Source: Breznakia pachnodae
Lineage (GTDB): Bacteria; Bacillota_I; Bacilli_A; Erysipelotrichales; Erysipelotrichaceae
Length of the DNA stretch: 64,000 nucleotides
Assembly: GCF_030814225.1 (NCBI RefSeq)
Contig: NZ_JAUSUR010000001.1
Span: 124,001-188,000 of the forward strand
Reading direction: 5' to 3'
The notes below the pieces were generated by a model, which saw only the letters and a list, made by a program, of their open reading frames with translations, made no database searches and was not told where the DNA came from. This document shows positions 42,186 through 52,317 of the stretch, piece after piece (the stretch's first letter is position 1; every line of letters begins with the position of its first letter). The position numbers and the translations under genes are program-made.

Positions 42186-42665
42186 ATGAATCAAATAAGT
42201 GATTTAGAATTGTACATTGGTACAAAAGAAGAATTTAATAACGCAAACAAAGAATATATGAAAATTGTATGTGCTTTAAACGAAGCAAATGGTTATGTTA
42301 CTCATCAGTCATTGGTTAATCAGGTTGATAATGAACATACTGTAGATTCACCTGATTATTTGGTTTATGAAGATGAGGATATTATTTCATTGAATATGAT
42401 TGATGATTGTAAATGTGTATGTGATGACATGATTGAACCAGCACTTGACTTTATTAGTAGCAATCTAGATAAAGGCTATAAAGTCTTTATTTACTGTAAT
42501 ACGGGCGAGTGCAGGAGTCCTTCCCTAGCCCTAATGCATTTATTAGAAACTGGTGTAATCAAGAAAGACGAATTCTGTTTTGATGTATTTAGAAAAAATT
42601 ATTATCCTAAATATAATCCAAAAAATAGTATTAAAGATTATATCACAAACAGATACTTAAATTAA
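42186..42665 (+). CDS. Dual-specificity-phosphatase-like protein
   Basis: This 159-residue cytoplasmic protein has the protein-tyrosine-phosphatase signature C-x5-R in VFIYCNTGECRSPSLALMHLL (C104, R110; shown here across its edges), with the usual helix after it and possible general-acid aspartates near residues 73-81 (DDCKCVCDD). The preceding histidine of HCx5R is tyrosine. Substrate unknown: phosphoprotein or phosphoinositide. It is followed by two lipoprotein genes on the same strand. Confidence 0.8.
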   Translation: MNQISDLELYIGTKEEFNNANKEYMKIVCALNEANGYVTHQSLVNQVDNEHTVDSPDYLVYEDEDIISLNMIDDCKCVCDDMIEPALDFISSNLDKGYKVFIYCNTGECRSPSLALMHLLETGVIKKDEFCFDVFRKNYYPKYNPKNSIKDYITNRYLN

Positions 42666-42702
42666 TCGCTTATTATAAACTCTAACAAGAAGGAGTAAAC
42701 CG

Positions 42703-43152
42703 ATGAAAAAGATTGTTGTATTGATTTTTTGTTTAGGATTATTACCATTATTTGGATGTACAAAGAATGATATGAAAAATGGTGCAGAAATTATTGAGGA
42801 ACTAAAAAGTAATGGAGTTTCAATTGATACTGCTGAAGATAACAGTTCTTCAATTCTGATAATACCTGGAGGTTCTCGCTTTCACACATTATATGACGAT
42901 AGTACTGATTATTATACTATCTTTACTACAAACGATGCCAACACTGGTGTATACGGCATAGAAAGTGAAATCTATGCAAGTGACAATTGTCAGTTTCACT
43001 TACAAACTAATGAATCTATTAATGGAACAAGTTGTTCTAATGAAGATATTGATAATGCAAAAGAAACTAAAAGATTTGTTGGAGAACTTTTGGATGAATA
43101 TAATCTTACAATAAATGATTTTGAAGCTATTTATAAAGAAATGATTAAGTAA
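42703..43152 (+). CDS. Small lipoprotein
   Basis: This 149-residue protein has a signal peptide ending LPLFGC, a lipobox. The mature part contains SSILIIPGGSRFHTLYDD and a C-terminal helix, and ends NDFEAIYKEMIK. Its arrangement resembles the N-terminal part of the larger lipoprotein at 35412-36338 (a beta domain with GVYG and a pair of cysteines, then a helix). Function unknown; outer face of the membrane. Confidence 0.75.
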   Translation: MKKIVVLIFCLGLLPLFGCTKNDMKNGAEIIEELKSNGVSIDTAEDNSSSILIIPGGSRFHTLYDDSTDYYTIFTTNDANTGVYGIESEIYASDNCQFHLQTNESINGTSCSNEDIDNAKETKRFVGELLDEYNLTINDFEAIYKEMIK

Positions 43153-43253
43153 CTGTTTTTAATATCGCATTTAAATATAGTATGACTTACAGTTTTTCTT
43201 TATAAAAGATATAATTCCCCTTATAATAAGGATATATCATAAGGAGAAAGATA

Positions 43254-44498
<1,245 letters not shown>

Positions 44499-44569
44499 TA
44501 GAAAGTATCTAAGTTATGAAAAACAATTTGAAGTATAAAAGATAATAAATACCACATGTTTATATATAA

Positions 44570-44596
44570 AATAACCCCTTATTTTAAGGGGTTATT
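44570..44596 (+). terminator. Terminator of the Ltp lipoprotein gene
   Basis: The hairpin AATAACCCCTT / AAGGGGTTATT lies next to the left direct repeat of the mobile element. Confidence 0.85.
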
Positions 44597-44600
44597 TATT

Positions 44601-44745
44601 TAAATGGCGTCCACAGAAGGAAAATCTTGAACAGTATCAAATAATCATATTTTCCTTTATTTATAGTATTATCTCACTTTTTTCTATCGTATTTTACTAT
44701 GTATTATCATACTTTTTTATAAGTTTGTCCATGATTTGTCCGTAA
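44601..44745 (+). repeat. Left attachment-like direct repeat
   Basis: A 28-base core (44601-44628, starting TAAATGGCGTCCACAGAAGG) is repeated exactly at 46787-46814. The following 115 bases are also similar between the two copies, ending in paired TTTGTCC(A/G)TRA motifs. The arrangement looks like attL with integrase arm sites. Confidence 0.75.
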
Positions 44746-44764
44746 TCTGAAATTAAAATAATAA

Positions 44765-44860
44765 TTATTTATTTAGTTCTATAATGTAATCAATTGCTTC
44801 ATCAACTGTAGTATTTTCATCATTCATATCAATAACTACATTATAGATATTTTCATACAT
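44765..44860 (-). CDS. 31-residue peptide
   Basis: The acidic frame MYENIYNVVIDMNDENTTVD ending AIDYIIELNK has a GAGGTGAT site five bases before the ATG. It lies inside the direct-repeat-bounded element. No family recognised; it may be a small protein or fragment. Confidence 0.45.
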   Translation of the reverse strand: MYENIYNVVIDMNDENTTVDEAIDYIIELNK

Positions 44861-44907
44861 TTAGATCACCTCACTAGTATATACTCAATAATCCTTTATT
44901 CCTAAAT

Positions 44908-44943
44908 AAAAAGTAGATACCATTGAGAATAGGTATCTACTTT
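44908..44943 (-). terminator. Terminator of the secreted-protein operon
   Basis: The hairpin AAAGTAGATACC / GGTATCTACTTT lies after the 50-residue membrane protein gene on the minus strand. Confidence 0.7.
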
Positions 44944-44998
44944 AGTACTGTATCTACTCATTTTTGAACAACTATTACATATAATATAAATAGATAAC

Positions 44999-45151
44999 TT
45001 ATTTATCCTTTATAAACACAGATACAATTGTTGAAACTACAAAGACTATCATCGCATAGTCAGATGGTAATTCGTATCCTCTTAATCCACAGTATATCAT
45101 AATTCCAAAACTAATAATTATAACAGCTTTAACTATTTCTTTTATTTTCAT
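44999..45151 (-). CDS. 50-residue membrane protein
   Basis: The frame MKIKEIVKAVIIISFGIMIY, then YELPSDYAMIVFVVSTIVSV and FIKDK, has two hydrophobic helices. Its ATG overlaps the stop codon of the secreted protein gene (TAATG), so translation is coupled. It could help export, anchor or neutralise the secreted protein; the role is not known. Confidence 0.7.
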   Translation of the reverse strand: MKIKEIVKAVIIISFGIMIYCGLRGYELPSDYAMIVFVVSTIVSVFIKDK

Positions 45152-45765
45152 TATAGTCCAAAGTTTCTAGTTACTGTGTAATTAATATAGACATGTAAGA
45201 GCTGATCTCTTTTCATTTGAATTAATGCTGAAAACTTAATATTATATGCACTTGTAATATTTGCATTTTTACTTTGCACTTTTACTGCAGTATAACTATT
45301 TCCTGCATAAATGAAAACATCGTGAATAGCAAGAAACTTTCTCAAACTCCAGGATGTACTTCCTGTTGGTAAATAATAAGAGGCATAAACACCATAGTAA
45401 GCATTAGTGCTAATTTCTGGACGGCGATCCGTATCAGTTGGTGTATAAAATCTTGAAGTAAAATATCCATATCTAGTTTCCAATGCTCTAGGCATTTTCT
45501 CTCCACGTACTATAGCATCATTGAATCCCTCTAAATTATTCACATTTACTTTTATTTCAGCTTCTTCATATGATATATTATTAAGATCTGCAATCTCTTT
45601 AATAAATTCCTCTCTACTAAGTTCAACAAATTCATAGTCATCATCTTGCTGAACCTGTTGTGAGTTATTATCATCATTACTTGTGTTTTCTTCGGCACTT
45701 ATTGCAGTTGGGACCACAACTAAAGTACATAGCAAAATAGCTAATAATAGTTTAATTTTTTTCAT
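45151..45765 (-). CDS. Secreted protein of unknown function in the mobile element
   Basis: This 204-residue protein has a signal peptide (KKIKLLLAILLCTLVVVPTA, cleavage near SAEE), an acidic N-terminal part (NTSNDDNNSQQVQQDDD) and a C-terminal beta-rich domain with many aromatic residues (RYGYFTSRFYTPTDTDRRPE, YYGVYASYYLPTG). I do not recognise the family. It is translationally coupled to a 50-residue membrane protein, and the pair is the only intact cargo between the direct repeats. Confidence 0.75.
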   Translation of the reverse strand: MKKIKLLLAILLCTLVVVPTAISAEENTSNDDNNSQQVQQDDDYEFVELSREEFIKEIADLNNISYEEAEIKVNVNNLEGFNDAIVRGEKMPRALETRYGYFTSRFYTPTDTDRRPEISTNAYYGVYASYYLPTGSTSWSLRKFLAIHDVFIYAGNSYTAVKVQSKNANITSAYNIKFSALIQMKRDQLLHVYINYTVTRNFGL

Positions 45766-45901
45766 TCCTCTTTCCTCTTTCTTTCCTTATAACAATCCCC
45801 TCCATACCTGCGCAAATATATTTTGATTGTCAAAGAAACTTTATCACAAAAATAGTAGAATTTCTTGAATTTGTGACAATCGGTCAGTGAAAAAGGATAA
45901 T

Positions 45902-45935
45902 TGGTAATGTCATTGTCATTTTTGGCCGGAATACT
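45902..45935 (+). mobile_element. Possible IS21-like end fragment
   Basis: The text GGTAATGTCATTGTCATTTT followed by TGGCCGGAATACTGG resembles the terminal repeat motif found at the ends of some IS21-family elements in Clostridia. No transposase is present. The identification is from memory and weak. Confidence 0.3.
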
Positions 45936-45954
45936 GGAAGAATCGGGAAATAAA

Positions 45955-45991
45955 AAGAATAGATACTTTGTTTGAATTAGTATCTATTCTT
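45955..45991. terminator. Hairpin with AATAGATAC arms
   Basis: AAGAATAGATAC pairs with GTATCTATTCTT. The arms resemble those of the terminator at 44908-44943, so the secreted-protein operon is framed by two related hairpins. Confidence 0.55.
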
Positions 45992-46127
45992 ATATTTAAT
46001 ATTACATATTATATTTTAAAACGTAGTATCATCCATATACATAAACAGTTCACAATCTTCATCTACAAACTATCTAGTAGTTGAATCCCCTTTCTCTAGA
46101 TCGTTGTAGAGCCTAAAGGTATCACCA

Positions 46128-46729
46128 CCTACTCATGAACAATATAAATACTTTATAAGTGTTGCTACTGATGATGAATATAAATTATTATTTGAGACTT
46201 TACATTTTACTGGAATGCGCATAAGTGAGCTACAAGTAAGAAAATAGAGTGACATAGACTTCAACAATGGTACACTTGTTATCAATACTAACTATGACAC
46301 AAGAAATAGAGTCATTACACAATCAACTAAGAATGGAACAGATAGAATCATATACTTAAATAAGAACCTCTTAGATGGACTTAAAAAGCACCAAGAAGAG
46401 GTTTCAAAGTTTTATGAATATAATGATGATTGGTATATCTTTGGAAGCATTAAAGTAATACCACAAAAAAAACTGTAGAGAACCGCAAGGAGTAATACAT
46501 CAAACTATGGAATGAAATAAATCCTGATAATCCCCTGCCAAAAATTAGAGTTCATGACTTTAGGCACTCACACGTTTCACTTCTGATTAACAATGCTAGC
46601 AAGGAAGATTTAGATAGTTATATCATTGCTGAACGACTAGGACATTCTAAAGAAATGGTTAAAAAAGTATATGGTCATTTATTTCCTGAAAGGCGTAAAG
46701 AAATACTCAATATTTTAGAAAACCTTTGA
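46128..46729 (+). pseudogene. Tyrosine recombinase (phage integrase family), broken
   Basis: Translation gives the catalytic domain of an integrase: LFETLHFTGMRISELQVRK with the first arginine, then HDFRHSHVSLLINN (HxxR), RLGHSKEMVKKVYGHLFPE (H and the tyrosine nucleophile). It is interrupted by TAG where a tryptophan is expected (RK-stop-SDIDF), a frameshift near 46470 and a TAA shortly after. The N-terminal arm-binding domain is missing. It lies just before the right direct repeat, as integrases often do, so the element can no longer move on its own. Confidence 0.9.
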
Positions 46730-46762
46730 TTTTGTCCGTGATTTTTGAATAACCAAATAAAA

Positions 46763-46783
46763 AAACCCAGTTAAGGGTTTATT
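46763..46783 (+). terminator. Terminator-like hairpin after the integrase remnant
   Basis: The hairpin AAACCC / GGGTTT lies between the integrase remnant and the right direct repeat, as a similar hairpin does before the left repeat. Confidence 0.5.
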
Positions 46784-46786
46784 TCA

Positions 46787-46931
46787 TAAATGGCGTCCAC
46801 AGAAGGAAAATCTTTAACTATATTTAATAATTATATTTTCCTTTATTTATCGTGTTTTATTACTTTTTATCATTATATTTTATTACGTATTATCATACTT
46901 TTTTATAACTTTGTCCGTAATTTGTCCGTAA
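46787..46931 (+). repeat. Right attachment-like direct repeat
   Basis: The 28-base core at 46787-46814 is identical to the left copy. The flank holds two adjacent TTTGTCCGTAA motifs (46910-46920, 46921-46931), and a related TTTGTCCGTGA follows the integrase stop. These are plausible integrase arm sites. About 270 bases after the repeat, to 47203, contain no gene I can support. Confidence 0.75.
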
Positions 46932-47203
46932 ATATGACCAATTATTTAAAACATATATTTTTCCAATCCTTTCTCAAACATTTTAATACATAATTAATGT
47001 AAATTATATAAACTTACGTTTGAATTATCTATGTATCTACTTGATTTATAATATTTTAATACTTTTTATTTATGTCTCTCAATTGTTCCACAATATCTAC
47101 TATATGTTGTTAGATACCAGTATACAATGTGACTAACATTAAGATAAAAACAATATCATTACTCATTTATAAAAAGTATCCAATAGCGTTATCCTTAAAA
47201 AAA

Positions 47204-48097
47204 TTAATCATTAAATGATGAATAGAAAATCTTATTTCTTGAAGAATAATTCATATCCTTTATTGATTCAGAAAAATAGGAATTTGAAATGTCTTTCATT
47301 AGTATACACAAATTGTTAAACTCATTCTTAAGCCATAAATATTTTTCAAATACTCTTATATTGGTAATGTTTTCATCTAATCCATCTATAATTTCTTTTT
47401 TTGCTTTACTTAGTAATTCATAATAATTACTTCCAATATCTTTGTCTGAAACATTGTGCATAACTCTAAAATAAGTTAATTGATTAAACCCTACTAGTCC
47501 GTCATTATATCGTTCAATATATTGGTGATATGGATGCCTATTTTTTTTAGTATCTAATGGATAATTCAATCTTTTAACTATTTCACCAGACAAGACTATC
47601 CTCGGAAAAATAGCTTGATCCTCTTCTATTCTATAAGCATCTATTATAGCTGGTCCGAATGCTTTTGAGCTTTGAGAATTATCATCAACATGCATATCAC
47701 CCCAACTTATTGCACCACGAATTAAAATACCATTAGACAAAAGTTCAGCGCCTATTTTAGATAAAACAGCAATTAATGCTGATGTTCTTTCGTTTATATG
47801 ATTATCACCATTAACAGTAATAATAATTGAATCAGAAAAGCAAAAACATCTAGCCATTTTATTTATATAATAATCATCTAAATTTTTTTTCTGTGCATCT
47901 TCTTCAACATCAATTAATATTTGATTGTCTTCCCAAGTTTTTTTTAAGCGAAGATTATTGAATTTTTCAAGCGCTGTATCTATTTTAAGTAAATTATTAG
48001 CGTCGTTAATAGATTTTTTTACAAGCGATGAAAATCCAAGAATATCGATAAATGCTACTATATATTTTTTATAATCTTCTTTTTTTCTATAGTTCAT
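47204..48097 (-). CDS. Class III nucleotidyl-cyclase-like protein
   Basis: This 297-residue soluble protein has AFIDILGFSSLV (D18) and CFSDSIIITV (D89), positions where class III cyclases carry their two metal-binding aspartates, followed by ILIRGAISWGDM and AFGPAIIDAYRIE, which resemble the later G-x-x-x-N-x-A-x-R-region. Pycsar cyclases that make cCMP or cUMP in phage defence belong to this superfamily. No PycTM-type or other cyclic-nucleotide effector is adjacent, so a defence role is inference. An AGGAGG site lies about nine bases before the ATG. Confidence 0.6.
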   Translation of the reverse strand: MNYRKKEDYKKYIVAFIDILGFSSLVKKSINDANNLLKIDTALEKFNNLRLKKTWEDNQILIDVEEDAQKKNLDDYYINKMARCFCFSDSIIITVNGDNHINERTSALIAVLSKIGAELLSNGILIRGAISWGDMHVDDNSQSSKAFGPAIIDAYRIEEDQAIFPRIVLSGEIVKRLNYPLDTKKNRHPYHQYIERYNDGLVGFNQLTYFRVMHNVSDKDIGSNYYELLSKAKKEIIDGLDENITNIRVFEKYLWLKNEFNNLCILMKDISNSYFSESIKDMNYSSRNKIFYSSFND

Positions 48098-48473
48098 AGA
48101 TAAATTTCCTCCTAATTTGAGTAAGCATTACTGTATGAAATAACTTATTTATAAGTATTGCTCACTATTATAATAGTAACTAAGTTCTATAATATCGAAT
48201 ATGAATAACTATTTTCATTTCCTCCATATATTTTTTTATAATATAATCTTTTCACTTTCATTCATTTTAGTCAAGTTCAAAATCTTGTGTAAACGTATTT
48301 TGAATTAGTAAATGAATTATTTAGTAATCTATTTTTGTTTTATCTTCATACCTAATATACTGCCTAGTATTTGGATTAAATGATAAGTATACAATTAATA
48401 AATTCTTTGAATTTCTAGATAATGTGTAAATTATAATATATATGCTGTATAATTTATACACTGAGGTTAAATA
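48098..48473. other. AT-rich intergenic region
   Basis: About 375 bases between divergent genes. I see an imperfect inverted repeat at about 48120-48166 (AGTAAGCATTACT / AGTATTGCTCAC) and AT-rich promoter-like text, but no gene. Confidence 0.4.
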
Positions 48474-48920
48474 ATGAAAGATAATTATGCAATATTAAAA
48501 AAGAAAATCGACAATTTCAATTTGTTTTATGCTGAATGTAAAATTCAAAATAATATTAATAATATTTTATTGAAGGAAAAGCTGTTTGATGTTTTATCAT
48601 GGATGGAAGTATGTATTATAAATATTCCATCTTTTAATGAGGAAGAAAGTAAAATCATTAGTGCAATTAAATACGCAAATAATAAAAGAAAGCATAGTAT
48701 AACGATATATACCCATACTTTATCTACTTTTGATCTATTACCATCAAAAGACTTATTACCATCAAAATTCAAAATAATTTGGAATGATCTCCCTCTAGAG
48801 TCGAAAGGATTTTCAAATCAACATAAAAATTATGTTAAGTATTTGATGAAGAAAAATATTCATGAAACATTAAATAATATATTTTCAATAATAAGTAAAT
48901 ATTATATGGAAACACTTTGA
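48474..48920 (+). CDS. Hypothetical protein, 148 aa
   Basis: This is a soluble, lysine- and isoleucine-rich protein with helices at both ends and a short internal repeat (LLPSKDLLPSK). A GAGGTTA site precedes the ATG. It is the only plus-strand gene in the island. I do not recognise it; it may be island-specific. Confidence 0.55.
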   Translation: MKDNYAILKKKIDNFNLFYAECKIQNNINNILLKEKLFDVLSWMEVCIINIPSFNEEESKIISAIKYANNKRKHSITIYTHTLSTFDLLPSKDLLPSKFKIIWNDLPLESKGFSNQHKNYVKYLMKKNIHETLNNIFSIISKYYMETL

Positions 48921-48960
48921 TTCAATTCAACAAAATTTTACTAATTGCTCCAAAATAATA

Positions 48961-48987
48961 AAACTTAAATATTATTAATTTTAAGTT
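48961..48987. terminator. Bidirectional terminator
   Basis: The AT-rich hairpin AAACTTAAA / TTTAAGTTT lies between converging genes. Confidence 0.5.
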
Positions 48988-49043
48988 TAAGTTATTTGAT
49001 ATTTCCTTCATAAGTTTGATCGACAAATGATTTCATCAAAATT

Positions 49044-50091
49044 TCACTTAATCCTTTTCTCCTTTTCATCATTTTTCATTTCTTCGTAGTATTTTTTCAT
49101 AGAAGAAAGAGACCAAAGATGAACTTTGTCATTCCATTTCTTATCAGATTTTAAAATTTGCTGTTTAAGATCGAAATATTTGCTTATATTAGTTTGAAAG
49201 ATAATTTTTTCAACACTTGCTTTATATTCAGTTACTAAACTAAATTCATATAGTGCTTCAGGGCAATCTTTTATACTTATTATACCAGTTTGTAGATTAG
49301 TCTTTGAATCGGATAATTTCAACAGTATTGTTGGAGATAGTGGCATAATAATTGTATCAATCATAAATTCACCAAGTGCTACACATGGGTGATCTCCAAT
49401 GATAAATTGATCTTGTGGCTTATTTAAAATAAATATATTTGGTTTAGATTTTTTTATTATATTAAAAATTGCACTAAAATAGGTTTCAGTTTCTTTAAGT
49501 TTTCCTGAAAACCCATTTTCACCATAAGTACCCAATTGTAAAATATATACCATATTATTTACAAACTGTTGCTTAGCTAGGTTTAAAGAAGATTTTGATG
49601 TAATTCTATTCAAATAGCTACTAGCATCTCCAAAATAACCTTCTCTTCCTCTTGGTGTACGAATAATTTGTAATGCAAAGTATTTACTTAGTTTATCCCA
49701 TTCAATTGAAGTCACTCTTATATGTTTTGTTCTCTTTATTGATTTTGATAATGTTACATCTGTGATAATTTTTTTCAATATAGGAGTAGCTGCATCTTCA
49801 ATTCTTTTAATATGATTTTCCGTATCATTAGTTTTAATTAATTGAGAACTGTCTTCCATGCGAAATGTATAACCACCAGATTTTACAAAGGAATTCATAC
49901 TATCAAAACCGTACAGCACTTCATAAAAAAAACGTTTTAAACATTATAGATTTTGATGATTTTGGTTTTTCATTCACTAAGTCTCCATTAGATTTTTTTC
50001 TTATAACTCCTACCTGTCCTGAATACATCCAATTATCAATTATTGTTTTTCTTTGAACAAAATGCTGATTTTTAGCAAATTTTCGACCCAC
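49044..50091 (-). pseudogene. DUF4238-like protein with a frameshift at an A/T run
   Basis: A GTG at 50091, preceded by GGAGGTAATT, opens a frame reading GRKFAKNQHFVQRKTIID, the usual start of DUF4238 proteins. It stops at 49925-49932, a run of eight T on the coding strand. Removing one T joins it to the long downstream frame (EVLYGFDSMNSF, FILNKPQDQFIIGDHPCVAL, IIMPLSPTILLKL), giving a full-length protein of about 348 residues. DUF4238 is an uncharacterised family common in accessory regions. The break may be real decay, slippage control or a sequencing indel. Confidence 0.75.
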
Positions 50092-50153
50092 AATTACCTC
50101 CTAATTTCCTTACAATTATATCATTTAAATTTGAGAGATAAAAAATATAAACA

Positions 50154-51041
50154 TCATATAGGTTGACTATCATTTAACAGTTTTATTAAATCTTGTCTAA
50201 CTATGTTAATCATGGCTGACTTGAATGCTTTTAGATCAGGATAATTTTCATTGTACTTCTGATTATATAATATATTTAAAATTTTATCCCTTGAAGTATT
50301 ATAGGTTATATTCAGTTTTTTTAGTTTGGGATATTCTTTATCAAACTCAGTTTTCATCCTCAAATCACGTTTTCTAGCTAAGTTTATTCTTTCTTCCTCT
50401 TCTTTTTTTAGTAAATCATCATATTCTTCTAAACTCATATTTTTTAATTTTGCACTAAATTCTCTTCTTCTTTTCTCTTCTATATCCTTTAACATATCAT
50501 TACTTTTTTTTAGCAATGAAGCTGCTTGTCTAGTAGATAAAGCAGCCCTTCTTATACACTCTTTCATCCACTCAGGTTTTGGTACTTTCCCTTCGATAAA
50601 CCAATCATTAATTTTGGGCTTAAGATATTCTTCATTTCCCCCATCTCCAAATTCTCCGTTTGTTTCTTTTGTTATTAATGTATGTAATATAAAATGCTCG
50701 CAAATATCGCAATATACTAAGTTCTCCTTTTTTTGCAATTCATAAGGATATCCAAATTCTTCTATTGCTTCTTGATTAGAAATACAAATATATTTATTTT
50801 CAAAAATATGGTGACATTCTAAACCTTCTTTAGCTCTACTGTAATTTCCTTTTCCTATTTTTTTTATTTCTCCTTTTAAAAATCTTTCATATGATTTTTG
50901 CTTAAAATAATCATCTCTAACTTCTCCATATTTTTGTTGAAGGATGGTAATACATTCATTATATGATTTATCAAGCAACTTCATATACCATTCTAAATTT
51001 TCTTCTTTAATTTCTGTAGTAATAAGTTTATTTACACGCAT
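50154..51041 (-). CDS. HNH-like putative nuclease
   Basis: This 295-residue protein has a histidine cluster ECHHIFENKYICISN followed by ENLVYCDICEHFILHTLI, which looks like the His-His and Asn/His parts of an HNH/His-Me finger fold. A helical, highly charged region follows (residues about 190-265, KDIEEKRRREFSAKLKN, DDLLKKEEEERINLARK). Nuclease activity is inferred from the motif only. An AAGGAGG site supports the start. It lies downstream of the six-gene run and upstream of the DUF4238 gene. Confidence 0.6.
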   Translation of the reverse strand: MRVNKLITTEIKEENLEWYMKLLDKSYNECITILQQKYGEVRDDYFKQKSYERFLKGEIKKIGKGNYSRAKEGLECHHIFENKYICISNQEAIEEFGYPYELQKKENLVYCDICEHFILHTLITKETNGEFGDGGNEEYLKPKINDWFIEGKVPKPEWMKECIRRAALSTRQAASLLKKSNDMLKDIEEKRRREFSAKLKNMSLEEYDDLLKKEEEERINLARKRDLRMKTEFDKEYPKLKKLNITYNTSRDKILNILYNQKYNENYPDLKAFKSAMINIVRQDLIKLLNDSQPI

Positions 51042-51121
51042 ATTATACCTCCTTCTTCCATTTTTTAACGGTAAACTTTAACCTAGTTAAAAATTAATTA
51101 TATTTAACTAGAGTTATAAAG

Positions 51122-51268
51122 TTAATGTAACTGATAATCCACCATTAGAAATTTCCATTCATACATGATATGAGCTTCAACAATTGTTGCTTTAACAATG
51201 GCTTCCTCATATGAATAACCCTTTTTCACAAAATAGTTTAGTAATATTTTAAACGCTTCTTTAATCAT
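51122..51268 (-). CDS. 48-residue protein of unknown function
   Basis: The frame MIKEAFKILLNYFVKKGYSY, then EEAIVKATIVEAHIMYEWKF, has a GAGGAG site. It is probably two helices, rather hydrophobic. Its position directly after the six-gene run suggests that it is a small component or a regulator; nothing in the sequence shows its function. Confidence 0.6.
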   Translation of the reverse strand: MIKEAFKILLNYFVKKGYSYEEAIVKATIVEAHIMYEWKFLMVDYQLH

Positions 51269-51354
51269 AATTATACTCCTCTTATTCTTATATTCGTAAA
51301 AGAAATATGTATTCCTAAATATAACAAAAATATTAAGTACAATATTAGAAATGT

Positions 51355-52317
51355 TTAGTCCAGTAAATCAAGCATTTGAAACAAAATACTTGATATTGTT
51401 CCATTAACAAAACATTTATGGATAAAGCCTTCACCGAATCTCTCATTTGCAATAATGTATTTTAAATACAAACCACATTGGTTGATATTTAATTTACTAA
51501 TATTCCAATTATTCTTTATATCTTGTAAGTAATCCTGATATGACTTCCCTTCTAAAAGACAATGTTCATTTATTAATTCGATAATTTTGTAGATAATGCT
51601 TTTTTCATTATAATCATTCTTTTGTAAATCGAAAAAAAGTCTACTAATCTGCTCTTTTAACTTTGAGTAATCTCTAATTATTGCTACAGTAGAATAAAAC
51701 TTACCATTTTTTGAACCTGGATAATTATCATAAGTTATCCAATCAACTGAATATTCATTATTTAACTCAATTGGATGTCTTCCTTTTGTTGTTCCATCTC
51801 CCAAATTCTCTCCCCAACATTTAATTCCTTTTGTGATATTTTTTCCAATTTCAAAACTGAAATCCAGATAACCTGAGTTTTCTCTAGGTATATTTACATA
51901 GGAAGAATCATTAGTTAGGAAGACTGCATATCCTACTTGAAACGTATCATCACATTTCATAATCGATTCGATTCTACAAATATCCTTAATATAATCATAA
52001 CAAGCTAAGTCTTTTGCTCCTTGTTTTTTCAAACTGTAAGGTTCATCTCCTTCGAAAACTTCAATATTGTTAGTTTTGTATTTTAATTCTATTGGTATTA
52101 TTTTGTTGTTGCCATTCAAATAAATATCTATATAACAATTTTTATTATTCAAACTACATACTCTCTCTAATCGGACTTCCAAATCCTTATTCATTTCTTT
52201 AATTTTCCAAGCTAAGCTAAACTGAAAATCTGCCTCATTATGAAAAATTTTTCTTTTTTCAATTACTTGATGGATAGCATCAAAAATATCAACATTAAGA
52301 TAATTATTACAATTCAT
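51355..52317 (-). CDS. PD-(D/E)XK nuclease-like protein
   Basis: This 320-residue protein has the restriction-endonuclease-fold pattern E28 (FHNEADFQF), D64 (CYIDIYLNG) and E77-x-K79 (IPIELKYKT). Later text includes KQGAKDLACYDYIKDI, as in nuclease domains that follow the ExK strand with a helix, and a helical C-terminus. It overlaps the UDG-like gene by 11 bases, so the two proteins are probably made together. It may cleave DNA at sites exposed or selected by its partner; that is inference. Confidence 0.72.
   Translation of the reverse strand: MNCNNYLNVDIFDAIHQVIEKRKIFHNEADFQFSLAWKIKEMNKDLEVRLERVCSLNNKNCYIDIYLNGNNKIIPIELKYKTNNIEVFEGDEPYSLKKQGAKDLACYDYIKDICRIESIMKCDDTFQVGYAVFLTNDSSYVNIPRENSGYLDFSFEIGKNITKGIKCWGENLGDGTTKGRHPIELNNEYSVDWITYDNYPGSKNGKFYSTVAIIRDYSKLKEQISRLFFDLQKNDYNEKSIIYKIIELINEHCLLEGKSYQDYLQDIKNNWNISKLNINQCGLYLKYIIANERFGEGFIHKCFVNGTISSILFQMLDLLD

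Noticed and set aside
46790-46993. 67-residue plus-strand frame starting inside the right direct repeat
   Set aside because: It overlaps the attachment-like repeat, is low in complexity (Phe, Tyr, Ile-rich), and has no ribosome binding site.
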